Shown here: piece after piece, positions 25,578 through 40,500 of the stretch | How positions within the stretch are numbered: the first letter of the stretch is position 1 | Layout of the letters: each line of letters begins with the position of its first letter | Source of the DNA: Antedon bifida | Taxonomy: Eukaryota; Echinodermata; Crinoidea; Comatulida; Antedonidae | Direction: 5' to 3' | Length of the DNA: 64,000 bases | Assembly (NCBI GenBank): GCA_963402885.1 | Contig: OY727098.1 | Coordinates: forward strand, 15,424,717-15,488,716 | Notes under the pieces: generated by a model | The model's input: only the letters and a program-made list of their open reading frames with translations | What the model was told of the DNA's origin: nothing | Database searches by the model: none | Translations under genes and position numbers: made by a program

Positions 25578-28500
25578 CTGTACAAAAAAAAAATTACCAT
25601 AAAATTAAAAATGCTAGGAGATTATAAAAAGGGGTTGCTATAATTTAGAGGAAGATGTTTAGCCCTGTTACAACCGCTAATGTAGAAAACGCCAGCTAAT
25701 GTTGAAACAACCGCTAATGTAGAACAATCCAGCGCTAATGTAGTAAAACCTCCAGCTAATGTAGAAACACCAACAGCTTATGTAGTAAGTACAAAATCAA
25801 CACCAGACCAACGGTCAACAGCTAATGTAGTAACGAAAATTGCCTCCCATATATTGTAGTTACTATCACCAGCTAATGTAGAAATTATTATATATTTTAC
25901 AAACCTATGTCTAAATCATGTACAAATGCATCTCTAATACTTAGCTATCAGTCCAACCACCTCTCGTAAGCGATCGACTTTCAAGAAGGTGACATCTCGT
26001 AAGTGACCACCTCCCTAAATCAGAACATACATCATAAGCAACCACCCTCGTTAGCGACCATCTCTATTAAGCGACCACCTGTTAAAGGACCGCTTCTCAT
26101 AATCGACCACCTCTCGTAAGTGATCACCTCCTCTCATAAGGAACCGCTTCTCATAATCGATCACACCTCTCGTAAGTGACCACCTCTTAAGGACCACCAA
26201 CTCTTGTAAGGGACTGCTTCTCATAATCGACCACCTCTCGTAAGTGACCTCTTTTAAAGGACCATCACCTCTCTCTTTACTTATCAATCAATCTATCCAC
26301 CAACTTTCAACAAGTGACCATCTCGCAAGCAACTACCTCTCGCTTCTCATAATCGACCACCTCCCGTAACGACCACTTATCGTAAATGACCACCTCAATT
26401 AATCGACCACCTCTATTAAAGGTAAGTAAGCAACCGTAACTGACCGAAGAAGTGTCATTTTATGTAGAAATGCAAGGCACATACCTGGCTTGTTTAGAAA
26501 CGTCCTGAAGTGCCTCCCATGGGTTGTTCTGTCTAGGGCTTCTCATAATGCATGGTGCAAACACAATTGATAAATTACTGGCCGACATCCTGTTGTATTC
26601 TTCATGCAAAGCAACTCTGTATAAAATATAAAACAACGCTAAGAATTAATGTTGAAATCACTGCCACAAAACATTATTATTAATATTATGTATGCATGTG
26701 TATATTAATATTATGTATGCATGTGTATAGTAATATTATGTATGCATGTGTATAGTAATATTATGTATGCATGTGTATAGTAATTTTATGTATGCATGTG
26801 TATAGTAATATTATGTATGTATGAGTTTAGTAATAGTATGTATGCATGTGTATAAAGTAATATTATGTATATGCATGTGTATAAAGTAATATTATGTATA
26901 TGCATGTGTATAGTAATATTATGTATATGCATGTGTATAGCAATATTATGTATATGCATGTGTATAGTAATATTATGTATATGCATGTGTATAGTAATAT
27001 GTATATGCATGTGTATAGTAATATTATGTATATGCATGTGTATAAAGTAATATTATGTATATGTATGTGTATAGTAATATTATGTATATGCATGTGTATA
27101 AAGTAATATTTATGTATAATATGCATGCATATAAAGTAATATTATGTATATGCATGTGTATAGTAATATTATGTATGTGTATAGTTAAATGAAAAAATGA
27201 TTGAAAGAACATTTTGTTTCTATTCTATCTATAATTTTAAGATTTAGACATTTGTAATAAACTAGAATGCACACTCCTTGGCCTTTAAATGGGCCATTAC
27301 CTATGAATAGTGATAGCATCAAAGTGTAGCAAGGAAGTGGTATAGGCCTACCACCAAAAAAATAAATATGTCTGCTTAAGCCACTAATAATGGGTCATGA
27401 ATACAGGAAGAAAGACTGTAGACTCGAGGGCACATCCGCATGTCTGAGCGACTGTAAGCGGTTAGGCCCTCTTGCGCCGAACGGTTTGTGAGCGAGGAAG
27501 TTTATATACATGACATATATAGTATGTATTTTATCCTAAAACATAATATTAAATCAAAAGAAAGGGGTAATAGTGGAGGGCAGTAGAGGAAGTGGGAGTA
27601 TAACTGAACTAATGCAATAGCTGATACAAACATGACCTGCTGACCTCGTTGGATTAAATTACACAAACAGGAAGTACAAGAGTACTCATCTCAATCCAGG
27701 GAAATTTAGGCAAATTACATTGGAATTTAAAACTGCATGTTACTTTCTTGATGAAGTTAATTTTATATATATAATCCCTAAATCAGCAACAGTTAATGAA
27801 ACAAAGCAGAAGTTTCAGTTATAGGCTGTACGGCAAACATGAAAATTAGCCTTAGTTCCTTGTTAAATAAAAATACTACTAAAATGAAAGATAAATTTAC
27901 CTTTTTGTCGTTTTAAACAAATATTTATCTAAAATGACAGGATACATTTAGTGCAACTGTTGTCGTAAGCATTCTTATAATAGGGAGGTTTCGCAACCTT
28001 ACGAATACGATAACGAAAACGGATACGTCACACATTTGTAAAACTTTTGAGCTGATCCCCATTTCATATTCGTAAAGCGTATTCGTGTTGACGAATATCA
28101 CCAGTCATATTCGTAACTACAAAACGAGTATAGTTTTTGATCTATTTTGCACATTTTGCATTTGAATCAGAAATGATTCATGATTATAATATAATTATAG
28201 ATTTATTGAAAGTAATTTACTAAAGTAATTTACTAAAATGCCAGGTCAATTCTGATAAATAGCAGTTTTTAAAGTCCTCACTCGCTTTGATGTTACGCTA
28301 GGCCTAGGTAGCCAAGCACCAAGCAACACGTACCTGCGCTTCGCTCAAATTTACCGCAGTCATATTTTGGACGGCGCCCTCAATATTTCGTTGCCATGCG
28401 AAACAGGTTTTTACTGGCTTACGAAAACGAATACGTGTGCGTGACGTATCCGTTTTCGTTATCGTATTCGTAAGGTTGCGAAACCTCTCTATTATTAGTT

Positions 28501-31500
28501 GACAATCAACTAAAGTTCTTTTCTTATGCTTAATGAGGAATGGGACAAAATCTTTTCAGCTTCACTGTAGTAAGGCCTATTCATATTCATTTTTTTTACC
28601 TGCGACATGAGGTCAACATCATGTTTTTATTTTCTGTCACTGTCAGCTGTTTTACACATGTGTATATTCGGCGAAAATGTGGAGCAAAGACGTCACAGTA
28701 TTTACTATATAAATCTGTGTGGGGAGGGAGGGGAAGCTAAAATGTCAGGCCAACTAAACGGTAATAAAAGGGACAACCACATTTAAAGACATTTCTAAAA
28801 AAATAAAGCAGGAGTACGGAATAGACTCGTCTCCAAAGCAGGTAAACTCAAAGCTGAAGAGCCTGCGAAAGCAGTATAACATTTCAAAAGACAGTAACTC
28901 GAGGAGGGAACGAATTACTTGTCCCCATTACGATGTTTTCTGTGCTCTCACAACATCTCTATCACTAGGGCTAGGCTGTTGAAAGTGAGGCGTAAAACTT
29001 CCTTTATTGCGAATTTTAATTATCGACCAAATAAATGAATGGCAATTTGGGTAAAAAGGATGAATTTTAACACGACCACCCAAGAAGTATTGTTAGCAGA
29101 AACGGTGTACTAAAAAATACCGTATTTTATACCATATTTTTATACCGTATTTTGAGCAGTTGCAGCAGAAACAGGCCCAAAGAAACATACAGTGTGTCGT
29201 ACAGGTTAGAGCTTTAAAACAAGAAATTGTCACATGTTTCTTCTTTCTAGTTCAGGGTATGTTCAGACTCGCAGCATTAGGTTTATTATGTTATAACGCA
29301 AAATGTACGGTAATCCATGGTGTTAAAAGGTGTTCATCGATCAACATTCCAATTCATTGCATTTAAAACACTGATCACTGGGTCTAAGCAAATAAAATTA
29401 TATATACATTCATGACAAATGCATGAAAGTTTACATCGTAAAGTTGTGTTTTGTTTTCTTTTTCTACCTTCGAATATGCTAATTTTTTTCTTACTACTTG
29501 CAGAAGATAGTAATTTGAAATAATTATTAAACAGAAAATTATCTGATTAATTTAAAATTTATGTTAGCCTATAGTACAGGTATGCTGTTGGCCTTCTAAT
29601 CATGGTCGTGTCTTTCATTAATCGGTGTTTGACTAAAGGTAAAAATCACTGATGCATCACGGATTAGTGTCATGTGCTGCTAGCTTTATTAATGCGAGGC
29701 ATAACAGCTGTTTAACACTAATCTGTTCAGACACAAAAATATGACACCGCGTACATAATGCTACCTTAACACTGCGAGTCTGAACACCCTTAGATATACT
29801 ATATGATCCCAATCCCAACTCTAATCGATTTAAAAACAACCACTAACACATTCTTAGTGTTGTTTATTTGTTGGGATACCTTTACTACACTGTGAGGTAT
29901 TCCAAAATTGGTTACAATTTCAATATACTATACACTCTTGAGTGCTCTTTTAGTTGTAAATGTTCTTTTTCATAAAGTAGAGGCATAGAAGAATAACATA
30001 AATATATACAAAATAGAATTACCGTGCTAAATGAAAGACGAGGCGTTCAAATAGTGCATGGTTTGGTTTTGGAAGTTTCTCAATGGCTTCTTGAAGTGCT
30101 GCGACACGCTCCTTATAATCAACAATTTGTATTGTTCGCAGAAACTCATCATACATTTGAAATGTAATCAAAGGTTCTGGCATCTCTCGGAAGAAAGCTT
30201 TCAGTACTTGACCAACAACCAAAACTGTATATGAACCTAGGTCAATACTTTCAACATCTAGGAAAAACATGTTGAGAAAAATTGTTTATAAATTATATAA
30301 AGTACAGGTAAAAATAGAATTGGATTTTTTTTTTACACTGACTAGGGTATATGCCTAAGCATTGGTTAATTTGCTTGAAAATTAGTTTCAGTTTCAAGGG
30401 TATGCAAGAAAATAAAAAAGTGTTGTTACAGTAGTTTTGGCTAATCTTAATACAGCTAGCAAACTGGCATGTTGACTAATAATAAATGTTTATGAGTGGA
30501 ATTGTACCATTCCATGAATATAAAACATTCATTATTTGTTTTATATAATATCAAAGAATATATATATCAGAAGAATGAGTAATCCGCGGTTTTCTCTGCA
30601 ACAGTCATGTTGTTTTCCATGTGATAGGTCGGGATGTATATGACTTTTTGTGACAATTCTTCTGATATATTTTCGTTATATAGAAAGTCATTTATTCTGA
30701 ACTCCATAACTATATATAACAGTAAAACATCTAGATAAGATTAGTATTACTATAACTGTGTCTTACCATATTGTAGGCATCATGACAATTTGTTATTGGA
30801 ATTTCTCTGTATGCTCTTTGTATCTTTTGATGTGTTTTTTCATTATCATGTTTTTTGATGTTTTTTTTATAATTTTAAGAGCTTTGTCTGTGTACAAACT
30901 TCAAATTTTAAATAAAAGAATTTTTTGATACACAAAAAAGAGTAATATTTATCGATCATATTATTGCATGCCATGTGACCCACAATCGTCCAATCAAATG
31001 ACAGGAATTGATTTAGGTGTTATATAATACTGTAAAATACATGGAAACAGGTGGGCTAGTGAGAAACAATGCCGCTAAGGTAACATATATAAATTACAAG
31101 AGAAATACATTTCCGGTCACTTTAAGATCTAATTAGCAAATATCCTTACCTTCTCCAGAATTTATTCGTGTTTTGATTTCCTTAACCTTAGCCTCTGGTC
31201 CAGGCCTTCGGTAGATACCTTCTTGGTACAGTCCATGTAATTCAATATGATAAATACATTTTTCAATAATTTTAGGAATCATGCTACTTCCACGAGTCAA
31301 CGAAGAGAGTGTTGTACCAAATATCTGACCCTGTTTTCCGATTGGTTGACCATTGCACTTTCCGACCAACTTTGATAAACACTTTTTATGTAGCGAAAGC
31401 TTACAATCTGAAAAAATGAAAAACGTATGCATTTGATAAAATCCTGTTTTGTTATTAGATTCACCAACTTGTGTTACTATGCTTTTTCCTTACAATGTAT

Positions 31501-34500
31501 GCATTAGTATTTTGAGTACTAATAGCAGGTTTGATAAGGAAAAACAATAGCATGTTATGGTTTTTGCGATATTACCGGTAGCATTTGTAAACATTCAACA
31601 CGTATATATTGTTACTTTAACTGTAGAAATTGAATAAATACATTGCCAGTATTCAACATTTTTATTAGAATGATGATTACAGCTATTATAAAATACATTT
31701 TTTTAATAATACAAAAGCTTTTATAATACCCTTTCTAAAAAAATAGTAAACTTTAAACTATTAAATAAAAAAAGTAAATCATATTTTAGACAATATTTGA
31801 AATAAAATATATACAGTATTTGAAATAAAAAAAAAACTAAAACACAGGTTTTAACAAAGCAATGTGCTCATCTGTTTTATTATCATGGCCACAATTAGAT
31901 AGACACCCTAGCAAACAAGCATTTCCTTATTAGCTACAGTCAGAGCCAATCAAACAGCTTATATCTAAATTAACTTCCATGTACACTGGCCAGGCCTGTC
32001 CTCTCATTATCAAGTTAAACAAAAACAAAGTAAAATTACTCAAATGTAGGCCATATCTTAATTACATTCAAAAAAATGCAAACAATTCATTTTGCATATT
32101 TTATCTACATTTTGTATAAAATACTATTTATACTATTTGTCTGTACAAAAAAATGGATATTAGGAGGTTAAAGAGTCAATTTATTGAATATGTTTTGGAA
32201 ATTGTTTTCAAGGAAGTGAACTAGAATTATTTTAAAATTCATGTTTTTTTTTCTATAAAGTAAACACACATCAGCCAGTGATGACTATGCAGTAGTCTTC
32301 TGTTTCCTTGGAAAAATACAAATAGACAAAATACGAATTATGAAGGAAGCAATGAATAACAATTAAAAACAGATTGTAGTCAAGATAAAATAATACATCT
32401 GAAACCAACATTCTCATTTATGGAGTTCTAAGAAACATTTGAAATATTGTTAGCTTTCCTGTTTTTATAGTACTAATATAACATCAACTTAAATTATACG
32501 TTTTATACAGTGATACAAAAAAAATATTGATAAAAAAAAGTATACAGAAACAAAATTTATTTGGATTTTTTGTTTTTTGCTGTAACCTATTCAAATATAG
32601 TATACTTTAAGAGGGAAGGGAAACATTTAAAGTTTTTTTTTTTCTTATGTAAGGAGAAATGAACTAAGGCACTTCTGTTAAGTATTCTTTTAGTATAACT
32701 TTATTATTATTATTATGTCTATATAATTGACATCCATTTTGATTTTCATGTTTATTTAGTGAACCCTGCTGTTGGATTTATAATAATAATCATTTACTAC
32801 TGAGTTATTCAATCATTATGGAAATATTAAAATAAAATTAGAAAACGGCATGGCAACTAGAGATTATCAAATTATTAATGCCTAGATAAGAGGATATTAA
32901 TTTATCTTGGTTCAGACTGAATCTTAGGAAGTGGTGGCTGCCAAACTCAGGATGGCAGGAGTAAACATGTACACCACTCAATCAACTCATGATTAAACCA
33001 TTTATTGGCTTAATTAAATGCCAATAGAAATCAAATTATACAGTTTTTAGTAAAAAATATTGTTAGCTTGCCATTGCTAATTTCACCTTTTTCTGAATTC
33101 CTTTCAGGACACACAACTATAGTCAGGTACAGGAAACTAAACCCATGCTCTCCGAAGACAAAACTTTATGGGACAAAAAAATGTCACACTTTTTTTTGTC
33201 AAACTATAGTTGGAAACAGATCTTTAAGTTGTAATCTTTTATTTTATATTACTATTTTCATAAAGGAACTAGATCCTATGAGATGTTTTTTATTCTATTG
33301 TTCCTGACTTCTTCATAGACTATATCATTCAACAGGGCACATTTCACTTATCTGTACCTATTTTCTCTAAAATTGTATTATGTTGTTGCTTAAACAACTA
33401 TCTTTCTCATGGGTTCAATCATTTTTTATTATGAAATATTATATTGTTCTTGAAACTATACTAAAGAGCAATTGAATGTATTGCTCTGCTTCTTAAAATG
33501 CTGCAATTAACAAACTAATTTTATGAAAAGAAACACAATAACTTACCTTGACAAAGGTGTCCCTTTTCCATAAGCCATAAGAAATTATTACAAACTTCAC
33601 AAAGGGTTGGAATATTAAATTGATAACTATGGAAATGATGTCCCTGAATTTCAATCACATCTTCTTTCTTTTCCTTCTTCTTTTTTGGCACCTTCTGCTG
33701 GTAAAACAATAACAAATATTTAAATAAATTTTGATAGTACACAATCTCTTCATTCAAGTAATAATCTTATTAATCTTATCTTAAAAGCAATGTACACTAG
33801 AACAATTTTATGTAGATACCATTAACCGCTCTTGGTATATGTCTGCATAAAAAACCATTTAAAAAAACTAATGAAAATTGAAGCAAAACACAGTTTACAT
33901 ATGAAGTTATTACACCTTGATCTTAGCAAAACAGTGGAATTGTGGAAGTGTTAAAGACTCGGATATGCAAACACAAAATCTGTTTTGTCATTGAACAAGA
34001 AGAAGGTGGAAATTAGTACATGTCAATTGTAGACAATAAAAACATAACTATCAATTGTTCTTTCTTACTATTACTATTAATATTTCCTAGATCGATTAGG
34101 AAATGCTAAAACAAGATAACCTTTGACTCAGCAATGAAAAAAAAGTGACTGTAAAATATACTAACTATATTAAGTAAAATGAAATGATTGACAATAATTT
34201 ATTGATCTCTCGATTTCATTTGCGAACCCTCAGAAATCTTGGAAGGAAAGTGTTGTTAATAGCTATTTGATTAAGAACTTGGAACAAAAACAAGACTCTC
34301 ATCAGTGTGTTTTTTTTAAAATAAAATAGTATTCACACTATGTAAACCTGGTTACAACTTGTTACAAGTTGTTACATTTTGCAGATGTGAAAATGGTATT
34401 AAACAAGTAATGTAGTGAGTGAGTGGCCGAGCGGTTAAGACAGTGGAATCGTAATTACGTAGCCATAACATCGGCAGGGGTTCGAGGCTCACTCACTCCA

Positions 34501-37500
34501 TGGTTCTGGTGGTAGAACGAGTCTTCTCGGATAAGGACTATAAACCGTAGGTCCAATGTACACAACTACCTCGTGTGGACTTTAAAGAACCTAGTACATC
34601 TTTCGAGACGAGTAGGGGGTCACCCCAGTATATTAGTACATCACAGCCACTGATCACCAACTGGGCCCTCTGGGAGACCAGTCTTTGACTGAAGAAGTCG
34701 CCCAGTACAAATAAAATATGGCATAAATTAAATGGGGACAGAAGTTCAATAATATTTTAGTTCTTAGATCCATGATTATAGCCTTCTCAAAGAGAAGTTT
34801 ACATGCCTTTCTGGCTATATCTACTTTGACACAAATAAAATAATTATATATTAATCAGTTTTACCAAAAAAATCATACTATTGATGTTGACATGAAACAT
34901 TTAAATGCTGTATAATGTCAAAACATAATGAAATGCTGATGAAAACCTGTCATTTTAATGTATGATTTCCAAGTAGATGCTTTTATCCCTCAAATACAGG
35001 ATTAATTTTTATATATCAACAACAAACACTCAAAATATTACGGTTTATTATTAAATAATTCAAAGTACTAGTTTAATGTGAAAACACACATAACTCAAAT
35101 CCTAAGAGATGAAGCTGAAATATGGATAAGCAGTATCCAGGGAGAATATTATTCATATTGCCAAGTAATGTGTATATTATTTTGAGAAAATATGAATTTC
35201 TTAACCCATAGTTTTATTTGAGAATCAATTACATCTATTCAGTGCAATTAATTACTAAATATTTTAAAGGTAGATGCATTGAAATTGGAGGCAATCCAGA
35301 CCAGGATTCCAACTCTGGACCACTTTAAGGCTGTGGGATGATGGCCAAATTGTGATCTGTTATTATTTTGATATTTCTGTTTACCAATTTACCAAGGTTA
35401 AAAAATCAAAATCAAATTGAATGCTAGTCATTGGAAAAACACCAAAATAAGGGTACTGTTCTTTAAAATTGAAACCTATAAAATATATTTGACGTTTAGC
35501 TAATGGTATTTAGCTAGGTATGCTGTTGGCATGCTAACCGTGGACGTGTCTTTTCATTGGTCGGTGTTCGACTGAAGGTTAAAATCACGGATGCATCACT
35601 GGATTAGCGTTAGTAAAGCTGACCTGTGCTTCTAGCTTTATTAATGCCACATGCAAGGCATAACAGCTGTTTAACGCTTATCTGTGGCCTAGTTCAGAAA
35701 TATGTATGCCGCGTACATAACGCTACCGTGAGTGTGAACATACCCTGTGCAATGACATGAACTGACCTTCTTTTTAGCAGGTTTGTAATGATGCATGAAC
35801 TCATCCAAGAAACCACGGAATGCATTGATACCCAACGTGATGGGAAATTGGGCGTTTGTCTGCTCTTGCTTTGCAGTGTTTTGCAACACCTGCTCAAACT
35901 CTGACATCAAATCTTTGTATTGTAGTGATAATTCGTTATTATCCTGTATAAAAAATAAGGGACAATTAGGAATACTAACAAAGTTATCCACTCTATAAAA
36001 TTAGAAGGGAGAATTAGTCATTTAAAGCATGAAAATCACAAATTGCAATGTTTCCAGAAGAGAGTAAATGTATTTTGGTTGAAACATTTGTAGAACTCCA
36101 AGAGTTGTGAAATTCTCCAAATTGTAAAAATGTAAGTAAAAACTGTTCTTTTATACTTGAAAATGGTTTCCATCATATATTTTGATAATGAAAACCATAT
36201 GAAATTGTTGGCATACTAATTGATATTACCTGCATTGCCATAGACTGATGAGTTAACAGATTATTTCTATATCTATCCATTGCACTTTTGAACACTTTAT
36301 CAACTTTGGTGTGTTGGCTTTTTCCTTTATTTATTTCTGCAATCTGAAAAAAAGATTGATCCAAGTTTCTCATAATGCAATTGAATATTTCAAATCAAAA
36401 AATGTATCTGATACTTAATTTGGAAAGCAACAAAATGTTACAAGATTAGATGTACAGTATACATTGGAAGAGCTCAATTGGCCAAGATAGGTTCATTGAT
36501 AATTTTATGCAGGCCTACTGTTGACTTGACAATATGTGGCATGTGAAAAAAATAAAATTGACTGATTTAATTGTTGTTTTTACAATTGCCTTTTAACAGG
36601 CGGCCTGCGGGCCAAATACGGCTCGCGAGTGCATTTCATATGTCCCGCAAAGAGCTAACCCTGCTAAAAAATAAAAGTAATGTTACAAAGGGACTCCTTA
36701 AAGCCCATGAGATTCCAGCCTTCATCGCATGGTTCCTGTAGGCAGGGCTCTCAATAGTAGTTGCCAGCAACCAGAACCTGCTCATTCAACCATGTCATTC
36801 CAATTCTGAGTGGACCAAGCATCTCAAATGTTTGTAATGTTCTATATTCTACATTCTATATCTGGCCTGCGACATTATTAGTAGACCTTCATTAACAAGA
36901 ACAATGGCGATCTCCGGTTGCAATTTTGCTCTGTTGTTTTGAGTGACGATGAAATTATTAATTTACATGATGATGCAGACTCAAAAAACAGCAAAATGTT
37001 TTTACAAATACTTTATGTATTCAAACAAATTCAGATTTTCGTGTATCATTTCATTCATTAAACTTATTCATGCCAACTGTCAAAAAAAAAATATCAATTT
37101 TCAATGAATTGTAGGATTAAATACATATCTAATAGATTTTAAATCATACCTTTGATTTTAGAAATTCATCCATCTGGTTTAATTCTGATGCATCTGAAAT
37201 AACCTGATTAGTTGGGTATCGCCACTGTGTCTTCCGATGAATACTCATATTACTAGGGGTAGTTTTTGTCTTGCCCTCTGGAGAACTAGTTGGGGGCGTC
37301 ATCGTCATCGCACGTGTCCTCAAAGCAAGGTGTTCAACTGGAACTTGTCCTGATATGGTTTGCCGTTTCTTTTTTGATCGTACTTTCCAGTTAAACTTAG
37401 GCTTATTAGATGGGCTACGTGTTACTGATGATTTTTCATTACGAGTTTTATCTTCAGCTGATGTAGGCGATAATGAGTTCTTGGGAACTTGCTGTTGTTT

Positions 37501-40500
37501 TTTAGATGTTTTCCTTCTAAAAGAACCTGGTAATAATGATGATGGCTTGCTTGTACTTTCCTATATCCAAATATAAACATTCTCATTAAACATTTAAAAC
37601 ATTTATTTGTATACACATCATAAAAACCTAAGTACTGTATATTAATTAAATCATTGTATATTTCATTCTAATGGTTTAAAAAAAAACACAAACAAAATTT
37701 ACAAAACGTGGCCAGCAGTGGCAACTTAATTTACCAGCTAAAAATCTATTTGAATATAATTAAAATATTGGAATTTTCATTTATTTATACTTTCTAATTA
37801 TATTTTTATTGTAGGTGGTAAATACAATATGTTATGGATTAAACTATGTACATACATGAATATTAACATCAAAGAAATTAACAACGTTGAAATTAAAAAT
37901 GATAATATCACTAAAATAATTGTTGAAATTTCAATTTTAAAAAGATGATATATTGATATATTATAGTGTAGAACCTTTTCAGATAATGTATAGAATGTTG
38001 TTCAACATGATATAATATGGCCTGTATACAGGTGTACATGCTTTTTGTCAATAAGAAAGCAGGAAATGGGGTCAAAATTGTTACTGAAGATTCAAAGATT
38101 AGACAGTGATCAAATACAAGAAAGACTAAATTACTGATAACTGTGAATCATTTAAGAAATTCTTTTTGCAAATTCTAGAAACAATGTTGGGATATTGAAT
38201 TTTTCAGCATTCTAAGTTTATAGTTAGTTCTCAGACATTTTCAAAAATGTCTCCAATTATGTGTTCTCAGAACTCAGAAAGTGGTTAAAATCATTATATT
38301 TAAAAAAAATTATTTTAATAGTACAATAACTATACTATAACATTTAATGAAGTGTAGACTAAATACTATTTTTAAGTTTCTGAGTTCGTGAAGAATGTAA
38401 TTTGGGTTAGATATCTGCATAGCCTACTGCTGAATCCCATTCATAATTTCACTCCTTTCAATCAAAATGCCTGTATGCATTTTAAACGGTAGGAAATCAT
38501 CTTCATTATATTAGGGAGTAAATATCTAGCTATGATTCATTCAAGTTAGGTGCAAATATTAAACTAATATAAAATTGAGAATTTTAATTAAAAGGTTTTT
38601 ATTCAAAAGTTTGCATTGGAAAGTGCAAACAATTAAAATTAATTAAATATTTCCTGACTGGAAATAAATTGGTTTCCAAATAATTTGCAATGACTGGAGC
38701 ACTAGAAATTCACATTTTATAAAAAGTGAAAGTATATTTAAATAATATATTACTAGCAGTAACCCATGCTCCGCACGTTTTTTATTTGCCGTAGTTTTGC
38801 TGTGGTTATATACTAATTCGCATGGAATGAGTAAGTATAACAAAAGCGCACTCCTCCCTGATAAAACTTAACTAAAGCCTAGGCCTGATCGACTGTAAAC
38901 AACATCGTTGGGAATTTCACGATTTTCGCCCAACCTTTATTTTTGCGATCGTTGTTTAATCGCTAAAATAAGGGGCACGCAAAAATTTCTGTGCCTGTTA
39001 CAGTATAATTAATGTTTACTAACCTTTGGCTTAGTTGGCGTAATATTTTCTTTATTCATCTCCTGCCGATCCTTCTTAATGGGTTCAAATAACGCTTTTC
39101 TGTCCAGATCTCTTGAGTCCGATTTACTTCTTTCCACTTTAACATCAGCCATCAATCTTTCCTCACCGATATCCGATTTCCGTCGTTCATTTTGAAACCT
39201 TGATATCCTACTGCCAGATCGTAATTCTGTTTTTTTACGTTGAGGTTCACCAACTGGTTTTGTCTGTTCTTCCTTTATTGCTGATTTCCTTCGCTCTTCT
39301 TTTATTTCATATTTTCTCCTTTCTTCCCTTAATTCCTGTTTCCTGCTTTCTTCTAAATACTCAGATCTTCTCCAATCATCTTTGCTAGATGGTTTACGCC
39401 TTTCTCCACCTCTCAGCTCACTTCGCAACTCAATAACTTTATCATTGATATCGATGTCTTTTTCTGCAATGATTTCTTGCTGAAACTTTTTCTCACCAGC
39501 ACGCATCTCCACAAGTCTTTTAGCTTCTTTCACACGATTTTCTTCTTCACTAGTAGCAACTCCCTCTGCTTTACTTTGAACTAGACCAGCTAGCTCTTCT
39601 TTGATTCTGTTAACATTTCCAGACGTCAATTGATATTTTGAATCAGAGATGGTTTCAGATTGTTTGCGTTGTATCCCTTCGACATACGCTGCAGTAATGT
39701 CCTTGACTCTGTTTGAAAGAATTAATATAATATGTCTCAGATGAACATCAAAGTAAACACCATGAACAAAAAAATCATATAAATTCCCCAGCATAAATAA
39801 CATCACCAAAACTGAAGATAAACCCACAACATTTGTTAGGCTCTGTTGCAAGATGGAAAGCAAATACTCCAAAACAATCCCCATTTTGTATTTTTGGGTG
39901 TCAATTTGTGGAAATCCCAAAGCCTACAACTACATCATTATAATGCAGTTATGAATGGTTTCTGTACACTGCTACAACTTTCAATAGGTTGCTTAACTAT
40001 TTGTCACACTTGAGTGAACATCCTGGACTACCACACAATGATATCATAGAAAAATTAGCCAATAGGAAGTAAGAATATAGTCTGTTTGAGGTTACTCATG
40101 GTATAAGGTGAGACACCCACATTGGTGACATCATGGAGGAAACATTACATTTATTATTATTGATAATATGAGTCTATTTTCTGTAAGGCCTATTTTTTTC
40201 AATAAGAGTCACAAATGTTCTCTTTTCTGTTTCTGTTCTTTCCTGTTTTAGTATAGGTAAGTGTACATGACCTTTATAATTCTGATCTACATACAGTATG
40301 CTTGCTCTACACTGAACCTCCTCGTTCCTGTTATATATTTATTTTTAATTCTATCTCCAATTCAAAATACTTATATATGATACTTATGTATGATAGCACT
40401 TCATGTGTTTAGCAGTATTTTACTGCAAAGAGTAAATATATCAAATAACAATATTATTATATAATATTTAATCTGATTTTTCTAATGTTTAGAAATGATA

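Larger units (their letters stand above)
26485..30257 (-). other. MYO9 RhoGAP domain, remainder
   Basis: Exons 30257-30023 and 26616-26485, fragment residues 1300-1421. [20 protein letters not shown] is the conserved Lys/Arg-Pro-Leu loop that contacts Rho. [20 protein letters not shown] and [20 protein letters not shown] are the core helices of the domain, including the conserved Asn before R-M. With the arginine finger in the previous exon, the GAP should be catalytically competent. Confidence 0.95.

Noticed and set aside
26786-27212. Several open frames of His/Ile/Cys repeats on both strands
   Set aside because: All are translations of the 25-bp minisatellite.
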